Positions 43,926-52,937 of a stretch of 64,000 nt of DNA are shown here, piece after piece. A program made the translations under genes and the position numbers. The DNA comes from Morganella morganii_D (GTDB lineage Bacteria > Pseudomonadota > Gammaproteobacteria > Enterobacterales > Enterobacteriaceae), in contig CP173058.1 in assembly GCA_044772875.1 (NCBI GenBank), positions 806,001-870,000 on the forward strand. The letters are read 5' to 3'. Numbering within the stretch: the first letter of the stretch is position 1; each line of letters begins with the position of its first letter. The notes beneath the pieces are model-generated. The model had not been told where the DNA came from and made no database searches. It saw only the letters and a list, made by a program, of their open reading frames with translations.

Positions 43926-44918
43926 ATGGCGAATACCTTTGCGCTGATCCTGACCCTGGCAACGTTGGTTACCGGGATCATCTGGGCGGTGAATAAATTT
44001 AAAATTCAGCCTGCCCGTAAGAAAAAACTGGCGCGCATGGCGGAGCTGACAGAAGGAACCATGGATCAGGCTCATCTGGCTGAGACAGTGGCCAAACCGG
44101 GCTGGGTGGAAGGGACGGCGTCCCTGTTCCCTGTACTGGCGATTGTCCTGATCGTGCGCTCATTTATTTACGAGCCGTTTCAGATCCCGTCCGGTTCTAT
44201 GATGCCGACGCTGTTAATCGGCGACTTTATGCTGGTGGAAAAATACGCCTACGGATTAAAAGACCCGATCACGCAGACTACCCTGATTAAAACCGGGGAG
44301 CCGAAGCGCGGTGATATCGTCGTGTTTAAATATCCGGAAGATCCGCGTGTCGATTATGTCAAACGTGTGATTGGCCTGCCGGGTGATAAAGTTATTTATG
44401 ATCCGTATGCCAAAGAGTTACAGGTCTATCCGGGCTGCACCAAAGAGCAGAGCAGTTGTGAAACACTGCCGGTCACCTATGGTCAGGAATATGAAAGCGA
44501 GTGGGCTATCCGCTGGGAAAAATCCCCGCTGGGCGGCTCCTTTATGAGCGGCGGTGCACGTCAGTTCCCGATCGAGGATGATATGGAAGTCGGTTACCGC
44601 CGTCAGGCGGAACGGATTGAAAACCTCGGGCCGGTTGCACATCATATTCTGACCGTACCGGAAATCACACCGGACAGCATCAGCGGGCAGCGTCTGTTCC
44701 GTCAGCCGGGGTTACCGGAGTACACCTGGGTGGTGCCGGAAGGGCATTACTTTATGATGGGTGATAACCGTGATAACAGTGCGGACAGCCGCGTCTGGGG
44801 ATTTGTGCCTGAACAGAATCTGGTCGGCCGTGCAAGCTTTATCTGGTTAAGCCTTGAAAAACAGGAAGGTGAATGGCCTACCGGTCTGCGCCTGAGCCGT
44901 TTCGGACGGATAGAATAG
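43926..44918 (+). CDS. lepB: Signal peptidase I
   Basis: A 330-residue membrane protease. Two N-terminal membrane segments (residues about 4-22 and 63-80) precede the catalytic Ser in IPSGSMMPTLL (Ser91) and the catalytic Lys in DYVKRVIGLPGDK; GDNRDNSADSRVWGFVP is box E. It removes signal peptides on the periplasmic side. AAGGAG precedes the ATG. It directly follows lepA, as in E. coli. Confidence 0.97.
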   Translation: MANTFALILTLATLVTGIIWAVNKFKIQPARKKKLARMAELTEGTMDQAHLAETVAKPGWVEGTASLFPVLAIVLIVRSFIYEPFQIPSGSMMPTLLIGDFMLVEKYAYGLKDPITQTTLIKTGEPKRGDIVVFKYPEDPRVDYVKRVIGLPGDKVIYDPYAKELQVYPGCTKEQSSCETLPVTYGQEYESEWAIRWEKSPLGGSFMSGGARQFPIEDDMEVGYRRQAERIENLGPVAHHILTVPEITPDSISGQRLFRQPGLPEYTWVVPEGHYFMMGDNRDNSADSRVWGFVPEQNLVGRASFIWLSLEKQEGEWPTGLRLSRFGRIE

Positions 44919-44982
44919 AAAAAACAGAATTTGCTGAGCATTACATGTAATCACAGTGTAGAATATGCCCCGCAAAATGATT

Positions 44983-45065
44983 GGCTCTCCGGTACACGGG
45001 GAGCCAGTGCAAACGCAACAGTTTTGTATCGCGGTTTCCCGCGGCTACAGGTCTGTTGCGTGTGC
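44983..45065 (+). promoter_or_regulatory. rnc leader stem-loops (RNase III autoregulation)
   Basis: A first hairpin has arms GGCTCTCC and GGGGAGCC (44983-45005). A second, longer one pairs GCAAACGCAACAG (45009-45021) with CTGTTGCGTGTGC (45053-45065), with an inner CGCGG/CCGCG stem. In E. coli RNase III cleaves a stem-loop at this place to limit its own mRNA; the same is inferred here. Confidence 0.75.
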
Positions 45066-45096
45066 GTTTTATAAACATCCTAATTTTTGGTCGCAC

Positions 45097-45777
45097 ATGA
45101 ACCCGATAGTGATAAACCAGCTGCAGCGAAAACTCGGCTATACTTTTACCCGTCAGGACTTATTAATGCAGGCACTTACTCACCGCAGTGCCAGCAGCAA
45201 ACATAACGAACGCCTGGAATTTCTCGGCGATTCTATTTTAAGTTTTGTTATTGCCAATGATTTATATCACCGTTTCCCGAAAGTGGATGAAGGGGATATG
45301 AGCCGGATGCGCGCCACACTGGTGCGCGGAAATACCCTGGCGGAACTGGCCCGCGAATTTAACCTCGGCGAATGTCTGCGTCTGGGGCCGGGGGAACTGA
45401 AAAGCGGCGGCAGCCGCCGTGAATCCATCCTCGCGGACACCGTGGAAGCTCTTATTGGCGGAATTTTTCTCGACAGTGATATTCAGACAATTGAGCGGAT
45501 TATCCTCAGCTGGTATGAGTCCAGACTGAATGAAATCTCGCCCGGGGATAAGCAAAAAGACCCGAAAACCCGGTTACAGGAATACCTTCAGGGGCGGCAT
45601 TTGCCTCTGCCTAACTATCTGGTTGTTCAGGTAAAAGGTGAAGCTCACGATCAGGAGTTCACTATTCACTGCCAAATCAGCGGTGTTGAACAGCCGGTAA
45701 AAGGAACCGGTTCCAGCCGCCGGAAAGCCGAACAGGCCGCGGCGGAACAAGCATTAATTTTGTTGGAGCTTGAATGA
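45097..45777 (+). CDS. rnc: Ribonuclease III
   Basis: A 226-residue RNase III, identical in length to that of E. coli. HNERLEFLGDSILSFVIAND is the signature with the catalytic Glu and Asp, DTVEALIGGIFLD the second acidic cluster, and the double-stranded RNA-binding domain occupies the last 70 residues (GTGSSRRKAEQAAAEQAL). The ATG at 45097 gives the exact family N-terminus MNPIVINQLQRKLGY. It overlaps era by four bases (ATGA). Confidence 0.97.
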   Translation: MNPIVINQLQRKLGYTFTRQDLLMQALTHRSASSKHNERLEFLGDSILSFVIANDLYHRFPKVDEGDMSRMRATLVRGNTLAELAREFNLGECLRLGPGELKSGGSRRESILADTVEALIGGIFLDSDIQTIERIILSWYESRLNEISPGDKQKDPKTRLQEYLQGRHLPLPNYLVVQVKGEAHDQEFTIHCQISGVEQPVKGTGSSRRKAEQAAAEQALILLELE

Positions 45778-46682
45778 GCGAAGAAAACACCTATTGCGGC
45801 TTTGTCGCGATAGTCGGACGCCCCAATGTGGGCAAATCCACCTTACTGAACCAGTTACTGGGGCAGAAAGTCTCTATTACCTCGCGGAAACCGCAGACCA
45901 CGCGGCACCGCATTATGGGGATCGATACACAGGATAATTATCAGATCATCTATGTGGATACCCCGGGGCTGCATATTGAGGAAAAACGGGCGATCAACCG
46001 CCTGATGAACCGCGCGGCCAGCAGTTCCATCGGTGATGTTGAGCTGGTGATTTTTATGGTTGAAGGCACTAACTGGACGCCGGACGATGAGATGGTACTG
46101 AATAAAGTCCGCTCTCTGCGCTGCCCGGTTCTGCTTGCCATCAACAAAGTGGACAACGTGGAAGACAAAACCAAACTGCTGCCGCATATTGCGTTTCTCA
46201 GTCAGCAGATGGATTTCCTCGACGTGGTGCCGCTCAGTGCCGGGAAGAAAATGAATGTCGATACCATCGCGAAAATTGTGCGTCAGCACATTCCGCAGGC
46301 GCCGTTCCACTTCCCGGAAGACTACATCACTGACCGTTCACAGCGCTTTATGGCCTCTGAAATCATCCGTGAAAAACTGATGCGTTTCCTGGGGGATGAA
46401 CTGCCGTATTCAGTGACCGTGGAAATCGAACAGTTTGTTGTACAGGACAACGGCGTATTTCAGATCAACGGCCTGATCCTCGTTGAGCGCGAAGGACAGA
46501 AAAAAATGGTTATCGGCAACAAAGGCAGCCGTATCAAAACGATCGGGACTGAATCCCGTATTGATATGGAACGTCTGTTTGATGCCCGTGTTCACCTTGA
46601 ACTGTGGGTGAAAGTTAAAGCCGGCTGGGCAGATGATGAACGTGCACTGCGCAGCCTGGGTTATGTTGACGACCTGAAGTAA
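45774..46682 (+). CDS. era: GTPase Era
   Basis: A 302-residue GTPase. G1 GRPNVGKSTLLNQ, G2 region KPQTTRHRIMG, G3 DTPGLH, G4 NKVDNVED, and a C-terminal KH domain (VIGNKGSRIKTIG). Era binds the 3' end of 16S rRNA and helps assemble the 30S subunit. It is translationally coupled to rnc and followed by recO eight bases later. Confidence 0.97.
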   Translation: MSEENTYCGFVAIVGRPNVGKSTLLNQLLGQKVSITSRKPQTTRHRIMGIDTQDNYQIIYVDTPGLHIEEKRAINRLMNRAASSSIGDVELVIFMVEGTNWTPDDEMVLNKVRSLRCPVLLAINKVDNVEDKTKLLPHIAFLSQQMDFLDVVPLSAGKKMNVDTIAKIVRQHIPQAPFHFPEDYITDRSQRFMASEIIREKLMRFLGDELPYSVTVEIEQFVVQDNGVFQINGLILVEREGQKKMVIGNKGSRIKTIGTESRIDMERLFDARVHLELWVKVKAGWADDERALRSLGYVDDLK

Positions 46683-46689
46683 CATAGTG

Positions 46690-47448
46690 ATGGACGGCTG
46701 GCAGCGCGCGTTTGTACTCCATAGTCGCCCTTACAGTGAAACCAGCCTGATTCTGGATGTGTTCACTGAACAGGAAGGGCGGCAGCGCCTGCTGGCGAAA
46801 GGGGCACGCCGCCGCCGTTCCGGTCTTAAAGGGGCATTACAGCCCTTTACGCCGCTGCTGATCCGCTGGGGCGGGCGCGGGGAACTGAAAACCCTGCGCG
46901 ACGCGGATCCTATTTCCCTCGCTTTACCCCTGACCGGCACAGTGCTTTACAGCGGCTTATATATCAATGAGTTGCTCTCCCGTGTGCTGGCTAACGGCGT
47001 CACCTGTTCCGCATTATTTTTTGATTATCTGCGCTGCCTTCAGTACCTCGCGGCCAGCGATACCACACCGGAACAGGCACTGCGCCGGTTTGAGCTGGCA
47101 CTGCTGCACCACATCGGCTACGGCGTGGATTTTCTCCACTGCGCGGGCAGCGGTCAGGAAGTCTCTGACACCATGACGTACCGCTACCGCGAGGAAAAAG
47201 GCTTTATCGCCAGCCTGGTGGTGGATAACAGTAGTTTCACCGGCCGTGAACTGAAAGCGCTTGCTGCCCGGGAATTTCCGGATGCGGAAACTTTACGTGC
47301 CGCCAAACGCTTCACCCGCATCGCGTTAAAACCCTATCTCGGCGGAAAGCCATTGAAAAGCCGTGAATTATTTCGTCAATTTGTGCGCCCGCCGTTGGTT
47401 TCAAAAGAAAATGGCCGCAGTGGTTCCTCTTCGTCTGAAAAAGGTTAA
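46690..47448 (+). CDS. recO: DNA repair protein RecO
   Basis: A 252-residue RecO. MDGWQRAFVLHSRPYSETSL starts the OB-fold; LYSGLYINELLSRVL and HCAGSGQEVSDTMTYRYREE follow. Only one of the zinc cysteines of some RecO proteins is visible, as in E. coli. It works with RecR to load RecA. The C-terminal Ser-rich tail (GRSGSSSSEKG) is longer than in E. coli. ATG 46690 rather than the GTG at 46687 fits homologues. Confidence 0.95.
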   Translation: MDGWQRAFVLHSRPYSETSLILDVFTEQEGRQRLLAKGARRRRSGLKGALQPFTPLLIRWGGRGELKTLRDADPISLALPLTGTVLYSGLYINELLSRVLANGVTCSALFFDYLRCLQYLAASDTTPEQALRRFELALLHHIGYGVDFLHCAGSGQEVSDTMTYRYREEKGFIASLVVDNSSFTGRELKALAAREFPDAETLRAAKRFTRIALKPYLGGKPLKSRELFRQFVRPPLVSKENGRSGSSSSEKG

Positions 47449-47484
47449 ACTGAATAACAAAAGTTACCCGGAGGATGATAAAAA

Positions 47485-48216
47485 ATGAGTGAAGTTTTAT
47501 TGGGTGTAAACATTGACCACATTGCAACTGTCCGTAACGCACGCGGCACCAATTATCCGGACCCGGTTCAGGCGGCATTTGTCGCGGAACAGGCGGGGGC
47601 GGAAGGTATTACCGTGCATCTGCGTGAAGACCGCCGTCATATCACCGATCGTGATGTGGAATTGCTGAGACAAACCATTCAGACCCGTATGAACCTGGAA
47701 ATGGCTGTCACCGATGAGATGGTGGATATCGCCTGCCGTATCAAACCGGCGTTCTGCTGCCTGGTCCCGGAAAAACGTCAGGAAGTCACCACGGAAGGCG
47801 GGCTGGATGTCGCCGGTCAGAAAGAAAAAATTGCCCGCGCGGTTAAACGCCTGACAGAAGCCGGTATTAAGGTTTCCCTGTTTATCGATCCTGATCATAC
47901 CCAGATTGATGCAGCGGATGACGTTGGCGCACCGTTTATTGAAATCCACACCGGCGCTTATGCGGATGCGGACACCTCTCAGGAAGAAGATAAAGCGTTT
48001 ATCCGTATCAAAGATGCGGTTGCTTATGCGGCAGGTAAAGGCCTGAAAGTGAATGCCGGACATGGCCTGAACTATCACAACGTTCAGCGCGTTGCGGCAC
48101 TGCCGGCTATTTATGAGCTGAATATCGGTCACGCGATTATTGGCCGGGCTGTCTTCAGCGGACTGGCTGCCGCTGTTGCGGATATGAAAACCCTGCTGCG
48201 GGAAGCCCGTCGTTAA
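47485..48216 (+). CDS. pdxJ: Pyridoxine 5'-phosphate synthase
   Basis: A 243-residue TIM-barrel protein. LGVNIDHIATVRNARGTNYP at the N-terminus, TVHLREDRRHITDRDV with the catalytic Glu/His/Arg region, FIDPDHTQIDAA, and GHGLNYHNV near the C-terminus. It condenses 3-amino-1-hydroxyacetone phosphate and deoxyxylulose phosphate in vitamin B6 synthesis. Its TAA shares a base with the acpS ATG. A GGAGG precedes its start. Confidence 0.97.
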   Translation: MSEVLLGVNIDHIATVRNARGTNYPDPVQAAFVAEQAGAEGITVHLREDRRHITDRDVELLRQTIQTRMNLEMAVTDEMVDIACRIKPAFCCLVPEKRQEVTTEGGLDVAGQKEKIARAVKRLTEAGIKVSLFIDPDHTQIDAADDVGAPFIEIHTGAYADADTSQEEDKAFIRIKDAVAYAAGKGLKVNAGHGLNYHNVQRVAALPAIYELNIGHAIIGRAVFSGLAAAVADMKTLLREARR

Positions 48217-48602
48217 TGGCTATTGTCGGCATTGGTACGGATATTGTTGAAATAAGGCGTATTGAAGCGGTTATCGGGCGTTCCGGTGACCGCTTTGCAA
48301 AACGGATCCTCAGTGACGCGGAATGGGACGTGTACCGGCAGCATAAACAGCCGGTGCGCTTTCTGGCAAAACGGTTTGCTGTCAAAGAGGCCGCATCCAA
48401 AGCACTGGGAACCGGGATCCGCCGGGGGCTGGCATTTAACCAGTTTGAAGTCAGTAATGACTTACTCGGGAAACCCAATCTGACTTTCCTCGGCTACGCC
48501 GGAGAACTGGCCGCCGCCCGGCAAGTCACGCACTACCATGTCTCGATCGCCGACGAGCGTCATTACGCCTGTGCAACAGTTATTCTCGAAACAAACACCT
48601 GA
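48216..48602 (+). CDS. acpS: Holo-[acyl-carrier-protein] synthase
   Basis: A 128-residue phosphopantetheinyl transferase. GIGTDIVEIRRIE (metal-binding Asp) and AKRFAVKEAASKALG (catalytic Glu and Lys) are the family motifs. It transfers the 4'-phosphopantetheine arm from CoA to ACP. Coupled to pdxJ by TAATG, as in E. coli. A strong GC hairpin (GCGCCCG/CGGGCGC, about 48605-48625) follows without a T-run, between it and the convergent yfhL. Confidence 0.96.
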   Translation: MAIVGIGTDIVEIRRIEAVIGRSGDRFAKRILSDAEWDVYRQHKQPVRFLAKRFAVKEAASKALGTGIRRGLAFNQFEVSNDLLGKPNLTFLGYAGELAAARQVTHYHVSIADERHYACATVILETNT

Positions 48603-48634
48603 CAGATGCGCCCGGCGCGGGCGCATACCTGCGC

Positions 48635-48895
48635 TTAAATCTTATCGGCGTGATACATCAGTACAAACTTATCCCACAGCATCTCCTGTGTTTCAGTATG
48701 CGCAGGATCGATAATGATTGTGTTAGTGATCGGACAGACTGACTGGCAGGTCGGTTTGTCATAATGTCCGACACACTCAGTACATAAATCAGGGTTAATT
48801 TCATAGATTGAATCCCCCATAGAAATTGCTTCGTTGGGGCATTCGGGTTCGCACATATCACAATTTATGCAACGTTCGGTAATCAGTAACGCCAT
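48635..48895 (-). CDS. yfhL: YfhL family 4Fe-4S ferredoxin
   Basis: An 86-residue ferredoxin of the Alvin type, the same length as E. coli YfhL. Two cluster-binding sets are seen: CINCDMCEPECPNEAIS and the longer CTECVGHYDKPTCQSVCP. Electron transfer role; partners unknown. The start at 48895 matches MALLITERCINCD of homologues; a longer frame starts at 48910. Confidence 0.96.
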   Translation of the reverse strand: MALLITERCINCDMCEPECPNEAISMGDSIYEINPDLCTECVGHYDKPTCQSVCPITNTIIIDPAHTETQEMLWDKFVLMYHADKI

Positions 48896-49594
48896 CGTAG
48901 CTATCACCATATAAATTATTTAAAATTCAGTAACTTATATCTTGCACTTATACGTTACTATCTAACCGGTTTCTGTAAATATAACCAGTATTATAACCTT
49001 GGTTTTCCTGTTTCAGGAACACAAATCAGCAACACAAGCCTATTGCAGCCGCCACTATCTTAAATTATCGCAAAAAATCGCGCAGAACGGAGTACAAAAG
49101 AGACAATTTTTTGCGATTCGGGTTCAGCTGTGGCGGTAAGGTTACCATTCTTGGTTTCAATATTGCCTTACTATAAATCTGCATTTGATGTGAATAATGA
49201 GGTTAACATTTTATCTATATCTGAGTCAAAAGCGTTAGTTGATAAAATCAATTGCATCGAAGGTTTTATCAATGGAAATGACAAAAAAACATTTAACTGT
49301 GACCTGAATTAATTCTTCAGCAAATTAATAAAATTTAATATTTGAAATAATTAAAATAAAACGCCCCGCTAAATAGCGGGGTTTTTTTATGTGCCGTGTG
49401 GTCGCAGTCTTCCTGTGTTAGCTGTGACCCGTCCACTTCATGCGGAGAGTGTACGGGGAGAAACAAAAACAACGAATCCACGGTGTAGTTACTGATGTAG
49501 GCAGCAACGTCAGCTGCCGGAGTTGTAAGGCATGACAGCCGGAGAAACGACAGGAACCAATCATAATAATGAGCCGGCTTTATAACCGAAGGAT
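48896..49594. other. Accessory gap with short remnants and a terminator
   Basis: This 699-base stretch has no secure gene. A frame at 49165-49312 (about 48 codons ending DKKTFNCDLN) could be a gene tail. A terminator with CCCCGC/GCGGGG arms and T7 lies at 49363-49388. From about 49390 the sequence has phage character and leads to an HNH endonuclease fragment. Confidence 0.4.
49047..49137. repeat. Nested inverted repeat
   Basis: ATCGCAAAAAAT (49067-49078) is perfectly inverted at 49106-49117. An outer pair, CCGCCAC near 49049 and GTGGCGG near 49130, encloses it at nearly equal distance. It could be an operator pair or the footprint of a small non-autonomous element. Confidence 0.7.
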
Positions 49595-49726
49595 ATGATG
49601 CCACCACGCATTCCCCGTGCCTGCCGCAAACGTGGCTGCGCAAAGACAACTACCGATCGCAGTGGTTACTGCAACGAACATATCAAACAGGCTGTGAGAA
49701 CCACCAGCAGGGGAAAATCACCATGA
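49595..49726 (+). pseudogene. Phage HNH endonuclease, N-terminal fragment
   Basis: A 43-codon frame, MMPPRIPRACRKRGCAKTTT continuing DRSGYCNEH, matches the zinc-binding start of the small HNH endonucleases found next to phage terminases (PRIPR-C-x3-GC-x7-GYC-x2-H). It then ends early; the HNH catalytic part is absent. AAGGAT precedes the tandem ATGs. The following 326 bases to 50052 show no gene; an inverted repeat GGTTCAG/CTGAACC lies at about 49953-49976. Confidence 0.6.
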
Positions 49727-50052
49727 ATATTATAACTAATTGTTTATATGCGTATTTATTAAAAGGTGCTCCCAGAGGGGGAACCTTACCACGGGGCGGC
49801 GGCTTCGTGGGAAACGGCTTGTTTTCGGATTTTCATGCTGTCAGCAGCAGGTCAGATAATTCATTGATATTATTTATAAAAAAACAACATTGAGGTGACA
49901 AAACCGGTTTTGGTCTGTCACCTGAGTGCTGGAGAACTTTAAAAAGTACAACAATCCCGGTTCAGGCGACTGAACCGGTCATGGGTAGGTTATTAAACAT
50001 AGTACGGGTCATAACGGAGGCTCGGCAAAAATGACGGAGGAAAAGGAATGCT

Positions 50053-50475
50053 TCAACACTGAGGTTCATCACCTAAGCCGTAAGTGCAGGCATTCGGATC
50101 ATTCCATCCGTTATCTTTACGGAAAAAATAAATAGTCTTTTTATCTGCGGTAGTGACATAACCCAGTCCGCCTGACTGGACTGTCCATCTGCCTGTCATT
50201 CCGTCACTAAATTTGATATGGCCGGTTGATATGCAGGCAGAGTAATATTCATGCATCCATTTATTTTCAGTTGATTCTTCGGTGGTATTAAAATAGTTTA
50301 TCAACTGTGTCTGATTTGGTTTAAATTGTTTGCATGCTTTTATTTCATTGATATTTTTACTGTCAGAGTATGCAATACCAACTTTATTAATCTGAATGTC
50401 AGCGACAGTTTTTGCTTGTATAAAACCGGGAATTAAACAGAGCATTACCGGAATAACAACCGATTTTTTTACCAT
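50053..50475 (-). CDS. Secreted protein, putative amidase-immunity partner
   Basis: A 140-residue protein with a signal peptide ending at about residue 21 (FIQAK) and several cysteines, including ACISTG and a terminal DPNACTYGLGDEPQC, fitting a disulfide-stabilised periplasmic protein. Its ATG overlaps the last codons of the amidase gene by seven bases, so the two are co-translated. Position and export suggest that it neutralises the amidase in the periplasm. I recognise no named family. Confidence 0.55.
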   Translation of the reverse strand: MVKKSVVIPVMLCLIPGFIQAKTVADIQINKVGIAYSDSKNINEIKACKQFKPNQTQLINYFNTTEESTENKWMHEYYSACISTGHIKFSDGMTGRWTVQSGGLGYVTTADKKTIYFFRKDNGWNDPNACTYGLGDEPQC

Positions 50476-50870
50476 GATGCTGTACTCGCTTCGGTCAGAT
50501 TTTTCCTTCCGATGTCAGGATGTCGATATATCTCAGAGGGAGAAATATCCGGGGTATCCGGGAGTTCTGATATCAGCCATTTTTTCGTCACAATACAAAG
50601 TGATTGCATCAATCCGACATGCCGGGTTGTTTTAAATAATGATGCTGTTTGGCAGATGGTCCCATCCCGGTTAACCAGAAAATGAGCACCATCAGATTTG
50701 GGATGGGTGTAACTGTTAAATGTGTGACTTGCAGATGGTGTATTCGTTTGGTGTACCACAATTCCGGTGACTTTATCCATCCGGTCATACTCTATTTTAC
50801 TGAATATTTTAACCTTAATACGATTTGATTTAACGATTCCGGTGTCATCAATATAGAGCATATATATCAT
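50469..50870 (-). CDS. N-acetylmuramoyl-L-alanine amidase-like protein with internal deletion
   Basis: A 133-residue frame. TGIVVHQTNTPSASHTFNSY has the first zinc-ligand His of Amidase_2/PGRP-type amidases, AHFLVNRDGTICQTASLFKT and HVG follow, and the end IYRHPDIGRKNLTEASTASW is the family's C-terminal His region. Between MQSLCIVTK and KWLISELPDTPDISPSE the usual segment of some 40-60 residues, including the catalytic-site GIEIV block, is missing, and the join is in frame. The protein may therefore be inactive. No signal peptide: as in T6SS amidase effectors. The frame starts M-I-Y-M. Confidence 0.6.
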   Translation of the reverse strand: MIYMLYIDDTGIVKSNRIKVKIFSKIEYDRMDKVTGIVVHQTNTPSASHTFNSYTHPKSDGAHFLVNRDGTICQTASLFKTTRHVGLMQSLCIVTKKWLISELPDTPDISPSEIYRHPDIGRKNLTEASTASW

Positions 50871-50955
50871 CCATTAATTACTATATTAATTTTTTATAAC
50901 ATACGGTTGTAGCGAGGCTATAAGATTAATACGAACAACAAAAAATTTACAGTGA

Positions 50956-51339
50956 TTATCCATCAATATTTGTAGTGTCGGTCGTACAGACTCTCAGACG
51001 GTGTCCGTCAGGATCGGTTGCCACGAAAGTATAGCCGAAATCCAGTATCACCGGTTTCATAATAATTTTCACACCCGGCTCACACCATCTGCGATAGATA
51101 TCATCAACTTCCCGGTTGCTGACATCTGACATACATATTTCCACGCCGCCAATGCAGGGTTGTGGTGCAGGATCGATGCCGGACTTTGCCTGAAGTCCTA
51201 ATATCATGTTATCAGATAAGGCAAAAACAGAAAATTCACTGTATTGCTCATCAGGTTCAGCGTTGAGTAGTTTGGTGTAAAAACAGGTACTTTTCTCTGT
51301 GTCTCTGACATACAAAATAATACTGTTTGGTTTGAACAT
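50956..51339 (-). CDS. VOC superfamily (glyoxalase-like) protein
   Basis: A 127-residue vicinal-oxygen-chelate protein. FKPNSIILYVRDTEKSTCFY then TKLLN start the first beta-alpha-beta-beta-beta unit; the second ends with FGYTFVATDPDGHRLRV, typical of PhnB/glyoxalase-like proteins. Possible roles include antibiotic binding (bleomycin-type) or a dioxygenase/glyoxalase reaction; the metal ligands are not clear enough to choose. A good ribosome-binding site (GGAGG) precedes the ATG. It is divergent from the EamA transporter. Confidence 0.75.
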   Translation of the reverse strand: MFKPNSIILYVRDTEKSTCFYTKLLNAEPDEQYSEFSVFALSDNMILGLQAKSGIDPAPQPCIGGVEICMSDVSNREVDDIYRRWCEPGVKIIMKPVILDFGYTFVATDPDGHRLRVCTTDTTNIDG

Positions 51340-51488
51340 ATTACCTCCTTATTTTTTTCTTATCATAGCCCCGGTGAGGAATGTATTAAAAATTTTTTTA
51401 AAATCCATAACTATTTTGATAAATAACAAGCCTGCTCCGGGGAGGCCATGTTACGGTCGGAGAATCTTGACCTGACGGGGAGCGGAAT

Positions 51489-52397
51489 ATGCCTTATTTA
51501 TTCTTAACGCTGGCGGCGTGTTTCTGGGGCGGGAACTATGTTGTCGGACATCTTTTGGTATCTGAAGCCGACCCGGTTATTTTATCTCAGCTGCGCTGGC
51601 TGGTAACGGCGGTTTTGCTGATGACGCTGTATTTCAGTCAGGTGAAACAGCAGTGGGCATTTATGAAAAAGGCGAAAGGGATAATTATGTTTCTGTCATT
51701 GTGCGGACAGGTTTTATTCCCGGTTACGCTGTATATCGGTCTGCAATATACCACGGCACTGAATGCTGCGATTTATATGTCTGCAACGCCGTCGATTGTT
51801 TTACTGATAAATATGCTGGTGTTTAAAGAAAAAATTCAGGGAAAAAATTATATCGGCGTATTATTAAGTACGTTAGGTGTGATTTATCTGATATTTAAAG
51901 GTGACCTTAATTTTTCAGAAGTTATCAGTCACCTGAATAAAGGGGATTTGTGGGCACTGGGATCAGCCATCAGCTGGGCATTATATTGTGCTTTTTTAAG
52001 ACTGAAACCCCGTGAGGTGAACGGTAATGCATTTGTGGCTATCAGTTCGGTAACCGGCAGCCTGATGATGTTACCGATACTGATTATTTATCTGTTTTTA
52101 CACGATTTTCAGATCAGCAATATTGGTCATTATGCTTCACCGCTGTTTATCTCCGGGCTTGCCTATCTGGTTATTTTCCCGTCGTGGCTATCATATTTGC
52201 TGTGGAATAAAGGGATATTAACGATAGGAGCAACAAGAGGTGAAATTTTCTCACACCTGATCCCGTTGAGTGGCGGTTTCTTTGGTGTTATTTTCCTTAG
52301 TGAAAAATTACACAGTTATCATTTTTTAAGTGGTGTCTTAATTATATCCGGAATTTACTTTTGTTCTTCTTCGAAAAAACTAAGGTATAACAATTAA
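51489..52397 (+). CDS. EamA/DMT-family transporter
   Basis: A 302-residue membrane protein with ten hydrophobic segments in two EamA repeats. LAACFWGGNYVVGHLL opens the first repeat and DLWALGSAISWALYCAFLRL the second; IFSHLIPLSGGFFGVIFLSE is the last conserved block. DMT transporters export amino acids, metabolites or drugs; the substrate is not evident. A 13-bp perfect hairpin terminator follows at 52506. Confidence 0.85.
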   Translation: MPYLFLTLAACFWGGNYVVGHLLVSEADPVILSQLRWLVTAVLLMTLYFSQVKQQWAFMKKAKGIIMFLSLCGQVLFPVTLYIGLQYTTALNAAIYMSATPSIVLLINMLVFKEKIQGKNYIGVLLSTLGVIYLIFKGDLNFSEVISHLNKGDLWALGSAISWALYCAFLRLKPREVNGNAFVAISSVTGSLMMLPILIIYLFLHDFQISNIGHYASPLFISGLAYLVIFPSWLSYLLWNKGILTIGATRGEIFSHLIPLSGGFFGVIFLSEKLHSYHFLSGVLIISGIYFCSSSKKLRYNN

Positions 52398-52505
52398 TTA
52401 TAATACCTGTTATTTGTAATAGATATCATCGGAATGAATAAAAAATAAAACGACAGATTAATTAACACAGATACCTAAACATACTGATAATTTTAATTTT
52501 GTCAT

Positions 52506-52552
52506 GGCATAAAAAAGGATTTCCTGATCACTCCGGTGGCCTTTTTTATGCC
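52506..52552. terminator. Bidirectional terminator after EamA transporter
   Basis: GGCATAAAAAAGG and CCTTTTTTATGCC are perfect 13-base arms around a 21-base loop, with T6 within each descending arm. Confidence 0.7.
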
Positions 52553-52660
52553 GGAAACAGGATAAAAAAACCGGGGCATAATACGTGACCGGGCTGAGAG
52601 GATATAGGTATGATAATCATATGTGTTGTTCCAATGCCGGTGAATGCCTGTCAGTGGTTT

Positions 52661-52692
52661 AAAAAATACCCGCACAGGTGAGTGTGCGGGTA
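52661..52692 (-). terminator. Minus-strand Rho-independent terminator
   Basis: TACCCGCACA and TGTGCGGGTA are 10-base arms with a six-base loop; T6 follows on the minus strand. No gene of ordinary size precedes it on that strand, so it may end a short RNA or a read-through transcript. Confidence 0.85.
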
Positions 52693-52937
52693 AATCATGT
52701 CAGAAAAAGAGTACCGCACAGTCGGGTGCAGGTCAGTAATGTGAATATCAATTAATTAAAACTGCTTATTAATATAGCCGCTGTACGGAGGATGTACAGC
52801 ATAAAAACATCTCTGTGTTTATTTTCAGTATTTACACGTAGCGATTTCTATCAGGCCGTAAACCTGAAAAGCTATGTGATTTTCTCAGCAAATACAGTCT
52901 ATTGTAAGGATACTAATCAGCCTTTTTCCCGGGAAAT

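Noticed and set aside
48603..48630. GC-rich hairpin between acpS and yfhL as a terminator
   Set aside because: The stem is strong but no T-run follows on either strand, so it is noted only as a hairpin in the acpS entry.
49335..49649. A 104-codon minus-strand frame
   Set aside because: It runs through a clear terminator and opposite the HNH endonuclease fragment; no ribosome-binding site or domain was seen.
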